Of a stretch of 64,000 nt of DNA, positions 1 to 11,045 are shown piece by piece (the first letter of the stretch is position 1; each line of letters opens with the position of its first letter). Source of the DNA: Bactrocera neohumeralis (lineage: Eukaryota; Arthropoda; Insecta; Diptera; Tephritidae); NCBI RefSeq assembly GCF_024586455.1, contig NC_065921.1:8463401-8527400 (forward strand), given 5' to 3'. Position numbers and translations under genes: made by a program. Under the pieces are notes generated by a model. That model ran no database searches. It was not told the DNA's origin and saw nothing but the letters and a program-made list of their open reading frames with translations.

Positions 1-1158
1 TATCTAGATATATTGGTTCTCTATATCTGGATTATAAAACTTATTAACTTTCAAAAACAGTCTTAATATTTCGTTTTAATTTTGTTATCTTAATTTTAGT
101 AAAATGTAATTTCTTAATTCTCTTCTTTGTACTTTCTCATCCTTCTTCATACACAGTTAACTAAAATGAACATTTTCACAAAATCAAATTATGCTCGAAC
201 AACAACTTTGCATTGTCAAAGCAAAGCTCATCGTCTCTCAATTACATTTTGACATAATACACGAAAATACAGATGTAGTGAAATCGCTCTCTCTTGCAGC
301 TTACTTACACAGATGTGTCAGTGAGTGATTGCTTGTCGCTGTCAACTTTTAGGAAAATTGGGTCAGCAGTGAAATTGTGGCAAATCAGCATACAAATGTA
401 AGTATATACTGACATTTCCATATGTAACGGTGCACAACTGGCAATTCCGAATTTATTGGCAACACTTTTGCGGCAGTGAAAGTTCCTCTCTCTGCAGCTG
501 TAAACGAAAGTTGTGTTGGAAATTTCACAATGATAAAAATTTAAGCCAAATGGAAAAATAAATTGGCTAGCAAGTGCATAAATATATTTATGTATTCATA
601 AATTTTTAAACCAAAGGATTATTCATAGTAATAAAGTCTAGCAGACGGATACGAAATTAATGCAGCATTTTCATTACACAACTGTTGCAGCTTTCATATG
701 CTTTCGCTTATTTACATATAGCTACATGCGAGCGTACTTGTATAGTATATGGTATACATGTGTATATATGTATGTACCACATGTGATGGAAGGCTTATTA
801 AATTATGCGTGTATACATTTACATATGTATATATCCTTCAGGCATTGTTGCTTGAAAATGGAATTTTAGTTTGATTCCTGCGAATTCATCATGATTTAAA
901 AGGAAAAAGTTGAGCTTGTTACAACGTTACATATATATGCATATAAGTAACTTGAAACCATTTATGCTAGAATTGTGCAATTTCATTTAATTTCAGCAAT
1001 TCTATCTTAAATGCTTACAATGGAATCAGTAAAATTAACTAGAAAAATAAAATAAAAGCTCTGTTAATTCTACTTAAATGAAGGGTTTATAAATAAAAAT
1101 TCAACAAGATTAATAAAAGATTTTAAGCATGAATTTTATTGGGTCCTTAACTGTTCCC
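1..1158. other. unassigned AT-rich DNA
   Basis: No coding region, RNA gene or repeat could be recognised here. The longest open frames are about 70 codons and have the composition of chance frames in AT-rich DNA. Confidence 0.5.
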
Positions 1159-1900
1159 ATGAGCAAAAATAGAAAGACTTTGTACATAATTTTAAAGTTC
1201 TTGATTTATTCATCAGAATAAGGACTATATATCGTCCCCCTCAAAGTAACTCGCTTCACTACAATACGCCAACGTTGTTTCTAATTCTCGAGACAGTTGA
1301 AGACTTTTAGTGTTTTCAATGGACTCAAAACGGTTTCCCCGTAGCGTTCGGAATATTGAAAAATCAACCGTTTTCGGTCCATACTACCGGCCTTTTTACG
1401 AGTAGCTTCGCGCAAACGATGGATAACAATCAAATAGTATTCCTTATTGACAGTTTGGCCGGTCGGAAGGAGTTCGGTGTGCACCACACATCTATAATCA
1501 AAGAAAACTGTCTACAGAACCTTGATTTTTGATCTGCTTTGAAGTGGTTATTTCGGCTTAGGCTCACCTTTGCCACGATATTCGTCCGATTGATCGTCTG
1601 TTTCCGGGTCGTAAATATAGATCCAAGACTCATCGCCAGTAATAATACGTTTCATGACATCCTGTAAGCCAGAAAGCATTGTTTCACAGAAGTTCATGTC
1701 GCATGTTTAAAAAAAAAATAGTTATTTTAGAACTATTCGTGCTTTCACTTTTCTTAGGCCCAAATGCTCACTCAAAATGGTTTAAACTGATACTTTCGAT
1801 AGTCCAACGATGCCGGTAATATCTCTTACGTTTTATTGTCCATTTTCAAGCACCATTCGTATGAAATTTAAATTAAAAACTTTTACTATTTTGTGCTCAC
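1159..1900 (-). mobile_element. internally deleted mariner element with imperfect terminal inverted repeats
   Basis: Read on the minus strand, this has recognisable pieces of a mariner transposase. In order they are a helix-turn-helix-side segment ending LGLRKVKAR (about 1745-1765), the first catalytic aspartate in GDESWIYIYDP (about 1600-1640), TGQTVNKEYY (about 1440-1470) and a C-terminal SYFEGDDI followed by a stop. The stretch that should hold the second and third catalytic aspartates is missing, and frames shift several times. The ends resemble each other in inverted orientation (ATGAGCAAAAATAGAAAGA at left, GTGAGCACAAAATAGTAAAA at right on the other strand). At about 740 bp it is far below the usual 1.3 kb. 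It is a dead copy, probably of the same lineage as the one at 30.76-31.57 kb, which shares the LGLRKVKAR-type and FEGD ending motifs. Confidence 0.85.
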
Positions 1901-2289
1901 AATAGTATGTGTGTCCAGTTTGCCAAGAGATGGATTATCGTTCAATGGTTTCAATATTCCTTACAAACCCTGAAGGGGTTTTTTCATTATGTGTCATACA
2001 TTTGAGTTTCTTTGTGCTTGGAAAAATCTTCGGGGAGTGCATGTCAAGAATGTTGCATAAACGCTAAAGTCAGGTAATGTAGATAGATCTACTAGAACCA
2101 TTTTAAACGCAAAATATCATATGTGAAACCTGGCCAATCAGCCAAATAAAAGGCAAAGATGAACACCCAAGACGCCAAAGGAATGCTCTGCATTGTGCGG
2201 TATCAGGGTATTAGAAGTGCTGTACTATGAGCTTCGGTAAAACCAGAACCAGAAGAGGAACACCACCGCCATTAACTCATCTAGCTAAA
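1901..2289. other. unassigned spacer
   Basis: Nothing recognisable. It lies between two mariner remnants. Confidence 0.4.
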
Positions 2290-2294
2290 GCAAA

Positions 2295-2540
2295 CACCCA
2301 GAATTTATGACTATACAAGTGGCAATCATTTTCTATCATAACAGCGCTCGAACTCATGTTGTGAAACTGTTTAAAAACTATTTGGAAAATAGCGTCTGGG
2401 CAATTTTGCCTTACCCGCCTTACAGCTCAGACTTTGTCCCCCCTGACTACCATTTGTTCCATTCAATACATACCGCTTTCACTGGAATACGGCGTCTTGT
2501 AGAAACCAAGTTCCTTGTGACAAATTTTTGAGCAGAGTTA
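2295..2540 (+). mobile_element. mariner-like transposase C-terminal fragment
   Basis: A 74-codon frame (2307-2531) matches the end of the mariner catalytic domain. HNSARTHV corresponds to the block usually written HDNARPH, and PYPPYSSDFVPPDYHLF to the block holding the third catalytic aspartate. The aspartate of the second block appears to be asparagine here, so the fragment would be inactive even if expressed. No terminal repeats or N-terminal half could be found. It differs in sequence from the neighbouring element at 1.2-1.9 kb, so it is probably a separate insertion. Confidence 0.75.
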
Positions 2541-2560
2541 TTGCGAAGATCCATGGAGCT

Positions 2561-2960
2561 TGCCTTTTATATACCAGCAGGCAATAACCTGGTTTGGATA
2601 ACCGTCGCCTAGAACAAAACGGATTCACTTCTACTGGCTACCAAGTCACAAAGACATCGTGGTTAATGAAATAGCTGATCCAAGAGTGGTATAACATTGG
2701 TAAATCCATTCATTGTATATACGACAGCCGAGGCAGGAGTTTGGCTAGGAAAGACCAGTTGCGAGTAAAGCGGTAGTTGAGAGATGCACAAAATTCCCAC
2801 TGGCACACAATGGAAGTGGTTACAGAAACACGGTGTGAAATTTGCGACGAGCGCTAGTATTCTCAAGGATGGGTAGTCACCGTGGACTAAGTGATGGAAC
2901 TCCATCTGGTTTCGCGAATAAACAAGACTGGTCCAAGTCTAGTTAATTAGCCTAGCAGAC
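2561..2960 (+). mobile_element. LINE remnant, RNase H-like scrap
   Basis: At 2629-2679 the plus strand reads FYWLPSHKDIVVNEIAD. This resembles the conserved tail of LINE RNase H domains (usually W-P-G-H-x-G-I-x-G-N-E-x-A-D). About 140 bp further on, TRCEICDE has a C-x2-C arrangement like the cysteine motif that follows RNase H in many LINEs. The match is short and no other LINE domain is visible, so the assignment is tentative. Confidence 0.45.
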
Positions 2961-4499
2961 TATTCTAACCTTACGTTAACCCATCGGGTGCACAGAAAAA
3001 TTATTGATTTCAATTGTCATCCACCGCTTCATTTGAATCGAAAATTATATTTCTTAATTATTGTTATACTATTAAGAATCAAATTAAGTCTCATGTTTAC
3101 TTGCTGGCTTTTTAAAAACTGGAAGCTAATCTTCGCTGTACAACATAAAAACTACATCAAAGTATATCTTTTTTACTTAATTTTTTTTTTTAAGAACGAT
3201 GTTCCAGTTTAAATACAGAGATAAATTTAGTTTTATGTATTTCTAAAATTAAAGAAAAAACTCTGCTCCCAAAGCACTAAAAATTCACACTTTACTTAAA
3301 CGAAAACTCTTTTACTCTAATACTGCCAGTGAACAACCATTTTTGAAACTTTCCCACCCGAATTTGTATCGTAAGAACTTTTTACCAGTAAACAAACAAC
3401 AGAAAACACAAATTGTTATCGACACTACATTTTACGACCTCTCACTTTTACCCCAGCGACAAATACACACATTTTCCAATAAACCTTAGAAGAAAAACTA
3501 GTGAAAAGTGCGGCGGCGAACGATATTTCAAGAGACCAGCAAATTATTCGCCACTATTGTCAAATTGAGCCAATATCCTTTTTTGTATTCTGCTACACCG
3601 CAGCAGAGCCTAGAAATAAGAGCCCAGAGCAAAACACACACACAATGCAGGTAAACAAGCCAAGCCACCGGTCGAGGCAAACAAAATCGAAGCAAGGAAA
3701 CGCGTGCGTGTGGAACGGCAGAGAACGTGCCGAGCAAGTGAAGCGGGAACAACCGGTTGGAATTGGCAAAGTTAAAATGGAAATCGTGCAGGATTTGAAA
3801 AACAGAAAAGCATGCAAAAAATCAAACTATTTTCAAGCTACGTAGGAGCTAAGACTACACCGCTCACCCTCACCTGAGTATCACAAATGATATCAACAAC
3901 AATGAGAGGAGAACTTTAAAAATATCGATGCACACAAAAACTTAGAATGCAACACCAGCATTTGAAATGGTCTCGATGGGTTTGAGGTCTACACGGCGGT
4001 CGCACTTCGTTTTTCGCACAACAACAACAAGAGAGACGCTGAGTAGAAAAAATGCGGTCTTAAAATAGAAGTCAAACGTGCGAGGTGCTAAAGTAGCCAA
4101 GTGCATCGAAAGTATTGATCTCGGGGGCAAATAGGAAGACGACAAAGAAGGCAAAACGAAGCCAAAAAAGTGCAGAATGTAATAAAAGAGGTGAAAATTG
4201 TCGAAATGAAAAAGAAACAGAAAAATAAGAGCTGTTAAAGTATGTCTTGGCTTGGACAATAGCATGCTCTGTGCGCACTAAGCACGTCCTAATGGAAATG
4301 TCCTCATAAAATAATAACTTAAAGATTTAATAATTTTACATTGATGTCGTAAAGGTTTTTAGCTAATAAAATTCTTGTTTATACCTAATCAATTGAAGCT
4401 TTCAATAGCCTGTTTATGTGGATGGAAATATTGAATATATAATATAAATAGATTATATTTAGTATTTTATATGAATTAGCAGCAAACATATTTTTTATA
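2961..4499. other. unassigned block with exon-like composition
   Basis: From about 3270 to 4290 the DNA is less AT-rich and has no repeat or transposon motif I recognise. An open frame at 3501-3845 (114 codons) has no recognisable domain. Inside it, at 3645-3656, the sequence ATGCAGGTAAAC puts a start codon directly before a good splice-donor-like GTAAAC. This could be a 5' untranslated or first coding exon of a fly gene, but nothing else supports that. Nothing is recognised from 4291 to 4499. Confidence 0.3.
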
Positions 4500-5590
4500 A
4501 GGATTGCCACTTAAGTTAATGATGAAGTGTTGCCACCTGTCCAAAATTTTACTTTTTACTTAATTATATTGAAAAATTAATAAAATATGAATAAGAAACT
4601 ACATAATATATTATTTAAAAAAACACAGTTATAAAAAAAAAAAGTTAAAAGGTTGCCACCTGTTTGAAAGTCTGAGGTTAAAAATTAGATGTGAAAAATT
4701 AGATAATATAGTTTTTGAGAAAATAACACAAAAATTATTAACGGTGATAAAAAAACAAAATAAAGTTAAAGAACAAATTTTCAAGAATAATTTTATTGAT
4801 GAAGTGTTGCCACCTGTTTTTACTTAAATTTGGAAAAAACAAACTTGATTAAAGAAGGATTTTTTTCAAATTTTTGATAAAGTTGCCATTTTTAAAAAAT
4901 AATGGTTTTGCTAATCATAATACTACTGACCTATTGCAATTTTGTAGCGCAACTAAATTCCATCATGTTTAAAATATTATTTTTGCATTGTTCACACAAA
5001 GGGTTGCCACTTGTTTGAAGGATTGAAGTTAAAAAATAGATAATTAGTTTAAAAATAACACAACACGGCGATAAAAATAAAAGTTTTTGAGCAGAAGTTT
5101 ATGATGACGTGTTGCCACCTGTCTAAAATTTTACTTAATTATATTGAACAAATTAATAAAATATGAGTAAGAAACTACATAATATAGTTAAAAAAACACA
5201 GTTAAAGAAAATAAAATTAAAAGGTTGCCACCTGTTTGAAGATTTTAAGTGAAAAATTAGATAATATAGCTTACAAATAACACAACACGGTGATAAAAAT
5301 AAAGTTTTCAAGAAAATTTTATGATGAAGTGCTGCCACCTGTTTCAAATTTTACTTAAAAATTTTAAAAACTTTTTTAAAATATTGTAAGAAACTGATAA
5401 CATAGTTTAAAAACACACAAGGCGGTGATTAAAATAAAAGTTTTTGAGAGGAAGTTTATGATGAAGTGTTGCCACCTGTTTAAAACTTTACTTAGTTATA
5501 TTTAAAAAAATAATAAAATATGAGAAACAATAATATTTATAAAATGATATTTTGAATATATATTTGAAAAGGGTTGCCACTCTTAAAAAG
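4500..5590. repeat. AT-rich minisatellite built on GTTGCCACCTG, two alternating monomer types
   Basis: The core GTTGCCAC recurs at 4529, 4652, 4806, 5003, 5111, 5224, 5468 and 5573, with a variant GCTGCCACC at 5331 and GTTGCCATT at about 4882. Two monomer types alternate. Type A is preceded by GATGAAGT and followed by AAATTTTACTTAATTATATT. Type B is preceded by AAAAG and followed by TTGAAG...AAAAATTAGATAATATAG...AACACAACACGGTGATAAAA. Spacing between cores is irregular (about 105 to 197 bp) because of internal deletions and hybrid units. The block has no coding potential. Confidence 0.85.
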
Positions 5591-5779
5591 TAATGATGCA
5601 AATTGAGCACAACAAAAATGGAATTTAATGAAGAATATTACGGAAATATGTTAAAAATATTTATACTAATGGTAAGCAATTAAAATTTTAGAGTAATTAG
5701 GTTAGATTTTTAGAAGCTGTTTTTTCTACTATTGAACTATAGAAAGCATTTCAGTAGATTAACTGTAATTTACGTTTTT

Positions 5780-6260
5780 TCTCCTAATGTGGCTACTCCA
5801 CATATATTATATATGTATATATACATATATTTTTAAATCTTAGAGAATTATAATTCATTATAGAAAATATTAAGTTAATAGGTTCTTTTCATTTAGGTGG
5901 CAACCATTTTGTGTTCACGATTTTTTTTAGATTTTAATTTAAGGTATTAATTTTCAATCTTCAATTCTGATTTTAAATTTTTTGACGAAGGTTATTTTTT
6001 GTAAAATGGCAACAATGTTAAATTTTTTTTGTCAGTTCTTTTTTTTCAAATTGTTTTTTTGCAATTTTAACTTTATTTTTTGTTCTTAATGTGGCTACTT
6101 CATATATATTTTAGAATCTTAGAGAATAAAAATTAATTATATAAAATATCAAGTAAATCGGTTTTTTTTTGTAAGGTGGCAACCATTTTTTTGTTAACAA
6201 TTTTTTCAAATATTAATGCAAGACGTTAATGTTATTTTTTGTAAAATGGTTAATCAGGTT
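5780..6260. repeat. 302-bp direct duplication carrying the same core in inverted orientation
   Basis: AATGTGGCTACT at 5786 recurs at 6088, 302 bp away. Both copies are followed by AATCTTAGAGAAT, then a GGTGGCAACCATTTT block (about 5896 and 6175). A second anchor, GTTATTTTTTGTAAAATGG, occurs at 5991 and 6231, a shorter distance that indicates a deletion of about 60 bp in one copy. GTGGCAAC is the reverse complement of the GTTGCCAC core of the adjacent minisatellite, so the two arrays face each other. Confidence 0.75.
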
Positions 6261-7158
6261 TACAATTTTTTTGTTCAAAAATTTTTTTAAATTTATCAAA
6301 AAATGTTTCAATATTAGAAAAAACAAAAAATTTCATCCAAGTGTTTATTAAAATAGTAATAATAACATATACTCTCAACCTATATCTCTTCACTAGAAAG
6401 CTGGGATGCTCAATACCACAATCTCCACTCCCTTCGTGAGTCACTTGAATAATCCCTGCCGTCCAATAAGTGCAAGCCCTCACCAATTTACCCAATTTAC
6501 ATAACCAATCCGCACACAAGCTGCGAAATAAACAAACAATATGTCGTGATAGGCAACAATTGCAGCATTCAAATATGTTGCCAGCACTCGGATTGCCATT
6601 GAGCGAACAACAGCAGCAACAATGAATGTCAGCAATCAGTATTTGCCTGCGAGAACGTGAGTGTTTGCTGTCATTAACGCTGAGCGCTAGCGGAACAGAG
6701 CGACCACATGAATTTCCAAATGCATCCGTTACGAAAGGCTTGACACCCACGACCACGAACACATGGACAAACAGACAGACAAGCCGCCGCAGCATAATGT
6801 TGTTTGCTTGTATGTGCATGCAAATACGCTTCATCTCTCCCCAAGTCACACACACACCACACACACAAATATTGTTACATGCATTGGCAACATAGAAGCG
6901 CTCGCTCACAGTCATTGCAAATGCGCTGCAATAAAACGTAATGCGATTTGTATGCCATGCAATTGTAGCGCGTTCGGCAGCACACAAATGCGAATCGAAG
7001 CTTTGCCAATAGCAACAACAGCAGCAACGGCAACAGCAGTAACAGCCAAAGTGGTGAATGGCGCCTGGCAGGTGAATATGTATGCAGCTAACGGTAGCTA
7101 CTTGCGCTGCATAATAAAGTTTATGTGATTTTCTCATCAAAAGCGAGCATTTTTTCAT
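6250..7158 (-). other. 302-codon open frame, probably not a gene
   Basis: The longest open frame in the window runs from 7158 down to 6250. The protein would be rich in cysteine, with CCCRCCCCCYWQ arising from antisense reading of a CAACAGCAG-rich stretch (7010-7040). Its last 60 or so residues come from the AT-rich repeat zone. I recognise no domain or signal peptide. Length alone is the argument for it. The low-complexity origin of the cysteines and the overlapping plus-strand frames of 89 and 121 codons argue that stop codons are simply rare in this GC-richer patch. Confidence 0.2.
6847..6868. repeat. CA microsatellite, interrupted
   Basis: A short CA run with one ACCAC interruption, inside the GC-richer patch at 6.4-7.2 kb. 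Confidence 0.85.
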
Positions 7159-7394
7159 TGCAATTTGTATTTGCCTGCGCTCAGCTGTGTGTCACTCATA
7201 CGCCGTGTAGCCACACACACCCCACACAGGTAGCAATGAAATAAGCGACAGAACATATTGAAAATGAACGTTGTCATATGCAGCATGTTCGAAACTACTA
7301 ATAGGAGAAAGTGTTGCATTGCATAAGCGTTGTTTTTGTTTTGCTGTAGTTTGGAGTTGTGTATGAGCGCATGTCTTTACCGAACAATTTTAAA

Positions 7395-7990
7395 CGTGTT
7401 TTCCTCAATTTGAAAATGTTTGTCGAGTATTTGAATTTTGTGCCTCAGTTTTTGAGATATCGATCTGAAATTTTTCATATGTTCTTTTCATTTTATGAAG
7501 CCGCTTATTTGTTGGAATCGCCGATATCGGATCGCTGTAGCATATAGCTGTCATACAAACTGAATGATCGAAATGAATGTATGAAAAACTTTTTAAATTA
7601 CGAAATTTCATGTATTAAATTAATCAGTTTTATCTGTATTTTCTAGAAAAGATATAGCATCAAACGAAATTTCATATATATTAAAAGATATCATCAAAAT
7701 TTCATATATATTAAAACTAAATCTGTAAAACTTTTTTTCAAATCGGACTACTATAACATATAGCTGCCATACAAACTGAATAAACAAAATGCAGCTCTTG
7801 TATGAAAAAATTTTTTATTTGAAGAGCTATCTTCATAAAATTTTGCTGAGATTATTATGCACAAAAACGCTAAAATACTTGAAGAAATTTCCTAGATTGG
7901 ATAGCTATATCTTATAGCTGCCATACAAACTGAACGATCAAAATGAGGCACTTGTAGGAAACTTATTTATATATGACGAATATTCTAACA
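7395..7990 (+). repeat. degenerate repeat array with ATAGCTGCCATACAAACTGA units
   Basis: Three units carry the phrase ATAGCTG(C/T)CATACAAACTGAA followed by TGATCAAAATG-like sequence and CTTGTATGAAAAAC, beginning near 7541, 7757 and 7915. A leader just before them (7460-7540) reads GAGATATCGATCTGAAATTTTTC then GAAGCCGCTTATTTGTTGGAA. The same leader and units, in the same order, occur at 14.54-15.05 kb. This is a dispersed non-coding repeat family. It feels familiar from dipteran genomes, but I cannot name it with confidence. Confidence 0.75.
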
Positions 7991-8239
7991 TGTTATAGGA
8001 AAAAATTGCCTTAATGTCTAAATACATACCAATTTTCCACTTACTTTCCATTTCTTATTGCTCCACATTCCATATTTCTTACAACACTGAAGTTATTTCT
8101 TTAGAATTTCTGTCTTATTTTTTTTATCCACGCTTCAGTAACACTCAAAATAGCATAGCGAATGCTTAGCATTCTAGGATCCCAAGAACGCGAGTCATTT
8201 AGAGATCAAGAAACGGCAAACACAAATGGCAGAAACAGC

Positions 8240-8375
8240 TTTCTCTGCACTTGACACTGTTGAAACGGCGAGCGCAATTGCCAACTGCCAACACTTGACA
8301 CCGTTGAGTGACCGACAAGCGTTGGACAACTTCTAAGTAAATACTCGAGAGTGTCTTGCATGTCTAGAGCACAGC
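8240..8375 (+). repeat. short repeat family with TTGACACCGTTGA core, copy 1
   Basis: CTTGACACTGTTGAAACGGCGAGCG near 8250 and CACTTGACACCGTTGAGTGACCGACAA near 8290 are related to each other about 43 bp apart. The second, with the trailing AGTGTCTTGCATGTC, recurs at 21.05-21.13 kb. No open frame or transposon end was recognised around it. Confidence 0.7.
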
Positions 8376-9379
8376 TTGCGCTGAGTGCCGCTGCGCGAAT
8401 AGTTGCGGAAAATGTAAAAACAGAAATTTCTTTTGCCTACAAAGAAGCCTCAACAACTTTTCAAGCGACTGCAGCAGCAATTAAAGGCGCTGCATCTAAA
8501 GTAATAAGCAGAAATTATTTTATAAATAAAAGCGAGCAGAAAGGCAAACGATTCTTGCAATTGAAATATTTTTGCTTAGCGAAGACATGTCTTTATTGAA
8601 GGCAACGATTTCACAATGCTTAACATATTAGTAAATAGTTTATTGCTATCCCAAAAACTTAAATGAGAAGTAACTCTCTCTCAAGCCCTAATTTCTTTTT
8701 TGCCTTTCTCACTCTCATATCTTCTCTTTCCTTCCTCTAATGGCTGCTAAGTGATATCCCCTACTCTTGCCTTATTACGCACCCATTAAAGAAATACGAT
8801 ATTCACTGGCTTCATTCGTACTTTTTCCACCACTGCAGGTTCTGATAGTTCTAATTAGCCAGACGTCAATCATTAATATGATACGTGGTTGGGAGGCATT
8901 CGCATGGCTATCGTCGAATGCTACTGATGGGCAGCAAAAATTGCGTAAAAATTCAAAGCAAACTCCTCATTGTTTCGAAAAGGCAAGTTTTTTACATTTC
9001 ATCGACATGTTTAATCACAAGGGGCACGATTATACTGGTGTGAGTGATACCGGGAATGAGTAAAACTGTTTCTTATTGATTCCGTTGATTTGATTTCTAC
9101 AGCCACAATATTTATATTTGATCAAAATGCTGTTTAAATAAAGGTATAATTAATATGTTGGCGGACAAAATTTTTTTTTATTGTTGCTGTAAATTTTTTA
9201 AATAAAAAATGTTCGGTGTATCAAAAGAGTGTGTTCGGGTAATTTATGATATAAGAATTAAGAATATTTCCAACAAAACAAAAACCATAAATACCAATCA
9301 ATCAAAGTGTGAAAATCATAAATACCGGATGCAATCAACACAAGCCAACTCAAACCGTTTGAAAGCATTTCTGAATCGG
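8376..9379. other. unassigned DNA
   Basis: Nothing recognised. Open frames of 82 (8351-8599) and 98 codons (8767-9063) have no recognisable motif. Confidence 0.4.
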
Positions 9380-9384
9380 ATGGT

Positions 9385-9960
9385 CCCTGATGATTAAAGT
9401 GAGTCATTTGCGTTTACGTCAAGTGAAAGCAATCGATGCCGTATAGCGATGGCCAAGGCAAAACTGTCGGCCAGAGTGGTTCTCTTCAGTGTTTGGTGGA
9501 ATTGGAAGAGAATCATCTACAGTTAGCGGTTCCTCTACGGCCAAAATAATTAATTCGCAACTGTACTACCAACGATTGACTCCTTTTAAGCAAGCAATTG
9601 ACAAAAAGTGGCCAACGTTGGCCAATAGGAAAAGAGTTCTATTTTATCCGGATAACGCCAGGTCACACATACCGATAAGGACTCGCAAGAAGCTCCGGAA
9701 GCCTCGCTGGGCTAATCTTACCTTATAGCTCGGACCTGTCATCAAGTGATTACCATAGACAGGGAGAGATAGTCTATGGTGAATGATTTGGTAGTGAAAA
9801 ATTCGCCTCAGAAGAAGCTAGCGAAAATCGATTGGCCCATTTTTTTTTGCCAAGACAGACGAGAGTTTATATTGGAGTGCATTATGGAAATATTTTCGAA
9901 ATATCGGGTCGGATAGTTTTAACTATACTAATGCAAACAAAATTGATTTCTTTTTACTAG
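9385..9960 (+). mobile_element. mariner transposase remnant (catalytic half)
   Basis: In shifting plus-strand frames the sequence reads AMAKAKLSARVVLFSVWWNW (about 9448-9508), then ASN..DKKWPTLANRKRVLFYPDNARSHIP (about 9590-9675, holding the second catalytic aspartate in PDNARSH) and PYSSDLSSSDYHR (about 9722-9760, holding the third). These match the mariner blocks usually read SVWWDWKG, HQDNARPH and SPDLAPSDYHLF. At least three frame changes and several stops separate them. Upstream of 9385 no N-terminal half could be recognised. It resembles the element at 58.5-59.05 kb more than those at 1.2 or 30.8 kb. Confidence 0.8.
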
Positions 9961-10269
9961 ACTTAAAATTAGATATATTGAGTCAAAAACATAAACTTCA
10001 CCAATTTAAATTACTTTTCACAGTAAACTAAAGTACGCACCGAAAGTATTTGTGTGCCTTTTGTTAAGGTTTTTTACATATTTAACCTCAACCGGTAATT
10101 CTTAAATAAGCTATCAGAGGCCTAGGGGAAGTACCAAATCGTTTTTAACCACCATCAGATCACATAATGATCTGGAAACGATGCATATCTCACATTGAAA
10201 AAAGATATGAATTTTTCGATTATTCTAGAATACCAACTTTTACATAATGCCAAGTAACGCATGAACCAT
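9961..10269. other. unassigned spacer
   Basis: Nothing recognised between the mariner scrap and the LINE that follows. Confidence 0.4.
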
Positions 10270-11045
10270 AATCATTACTATTCCCCACAAACAAAAAAGG
10301 ACTAGAGATCCAGAACACACTCTAAGATCTCCGAAAAGCCACTGACAAGCTCAAGGCCAACAAATCACCCAGCCCGGACGGGATCTCAGCAGAAATTCTG
10401 AAAATAATCGCCGCAGAGCGACCGGCAGAATTACCGAACATGTTTAACGCCTGCCTCGAAGAAGCCGCAATATTCCCTAAACCCTGGAAAAGGCAACGTT
10501 AGCACCAAAAGGGAAAAGGAGACCCCCACTTGTCATCAGCATATCATTCACTACTATGCTTGACACAGCGGATAAGCTGTAGGAAAGGGTATTTAAACCC
10601 AGACACGATGCTGCTATCAACAATACTCGAGGACTTTTCCCTAGACAACACGGCTACAACACGGCTCTTGAGCTAAGCGTGCAAACGACTACGGATATTC
10701 TTAGGATCTAGGCGTAAGACTGCACCCCACACTAACCTTCTGAGTACAAGTCCAGTACGCCGTTAGAAAGTCAGAGAAGATCACCTCACAACGTAGCCGA
10801 CTAATGGCCAACATATAACGATAAGAAAAAAGAAAGCTCATACCGTCGACAATTCGTCCCATTATACGGACCTGAGATCTAAGCAGATTTTTGAAAAGGA
10901 AAACCGACGTTAGGTAATGGCCAGAGTGCACCGCTGCCCTCAAAGTTGTTAGTGACCTGCAAGTGGCACATACCGTTGCTGTAACGATAGCACTGATGAT
11001 GCGGAAGACATTTTCCACCTCCTTATCCACAAAAAAAACCATTAT
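10270..11045 (+). mobile_element. R1-clade-like LINE remnant, reverse transcriptase pieces
   Basis: At 10354-10407 the plus strand reads ANKSPSPDGISAEILKII, the start of a LINE reverse transcriptase (typically KAPGPDGI...ALK). It is followed by a block ending FPKPWKRQ (about 10480-10500). Later, LGVRLHPTLTF..VQVQYAVRKSEKI (about 10718-10790) matches the Y-L-G-V-x-[IL]-x-x-L-x-F thumb region. Near 10970-11020, CCNDSTDDAEDIFHL resembles the cysteine motif that R1-type elements carry downstream of the RT. The catalytic YADD segment has been deleted. This is a 5'- and internally truncated, multiply frameshifted copy. The clade call is from motif wording and is less certain than the LINE call. Confidence 0.75.

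Noticed and set aside
4500..6260. CRISPR-like spaced repeats
   Set aside because: The repeat cores are regularly spaced only in part, the intervening sequence is itself repeated, and the DNA is eukaryotic.
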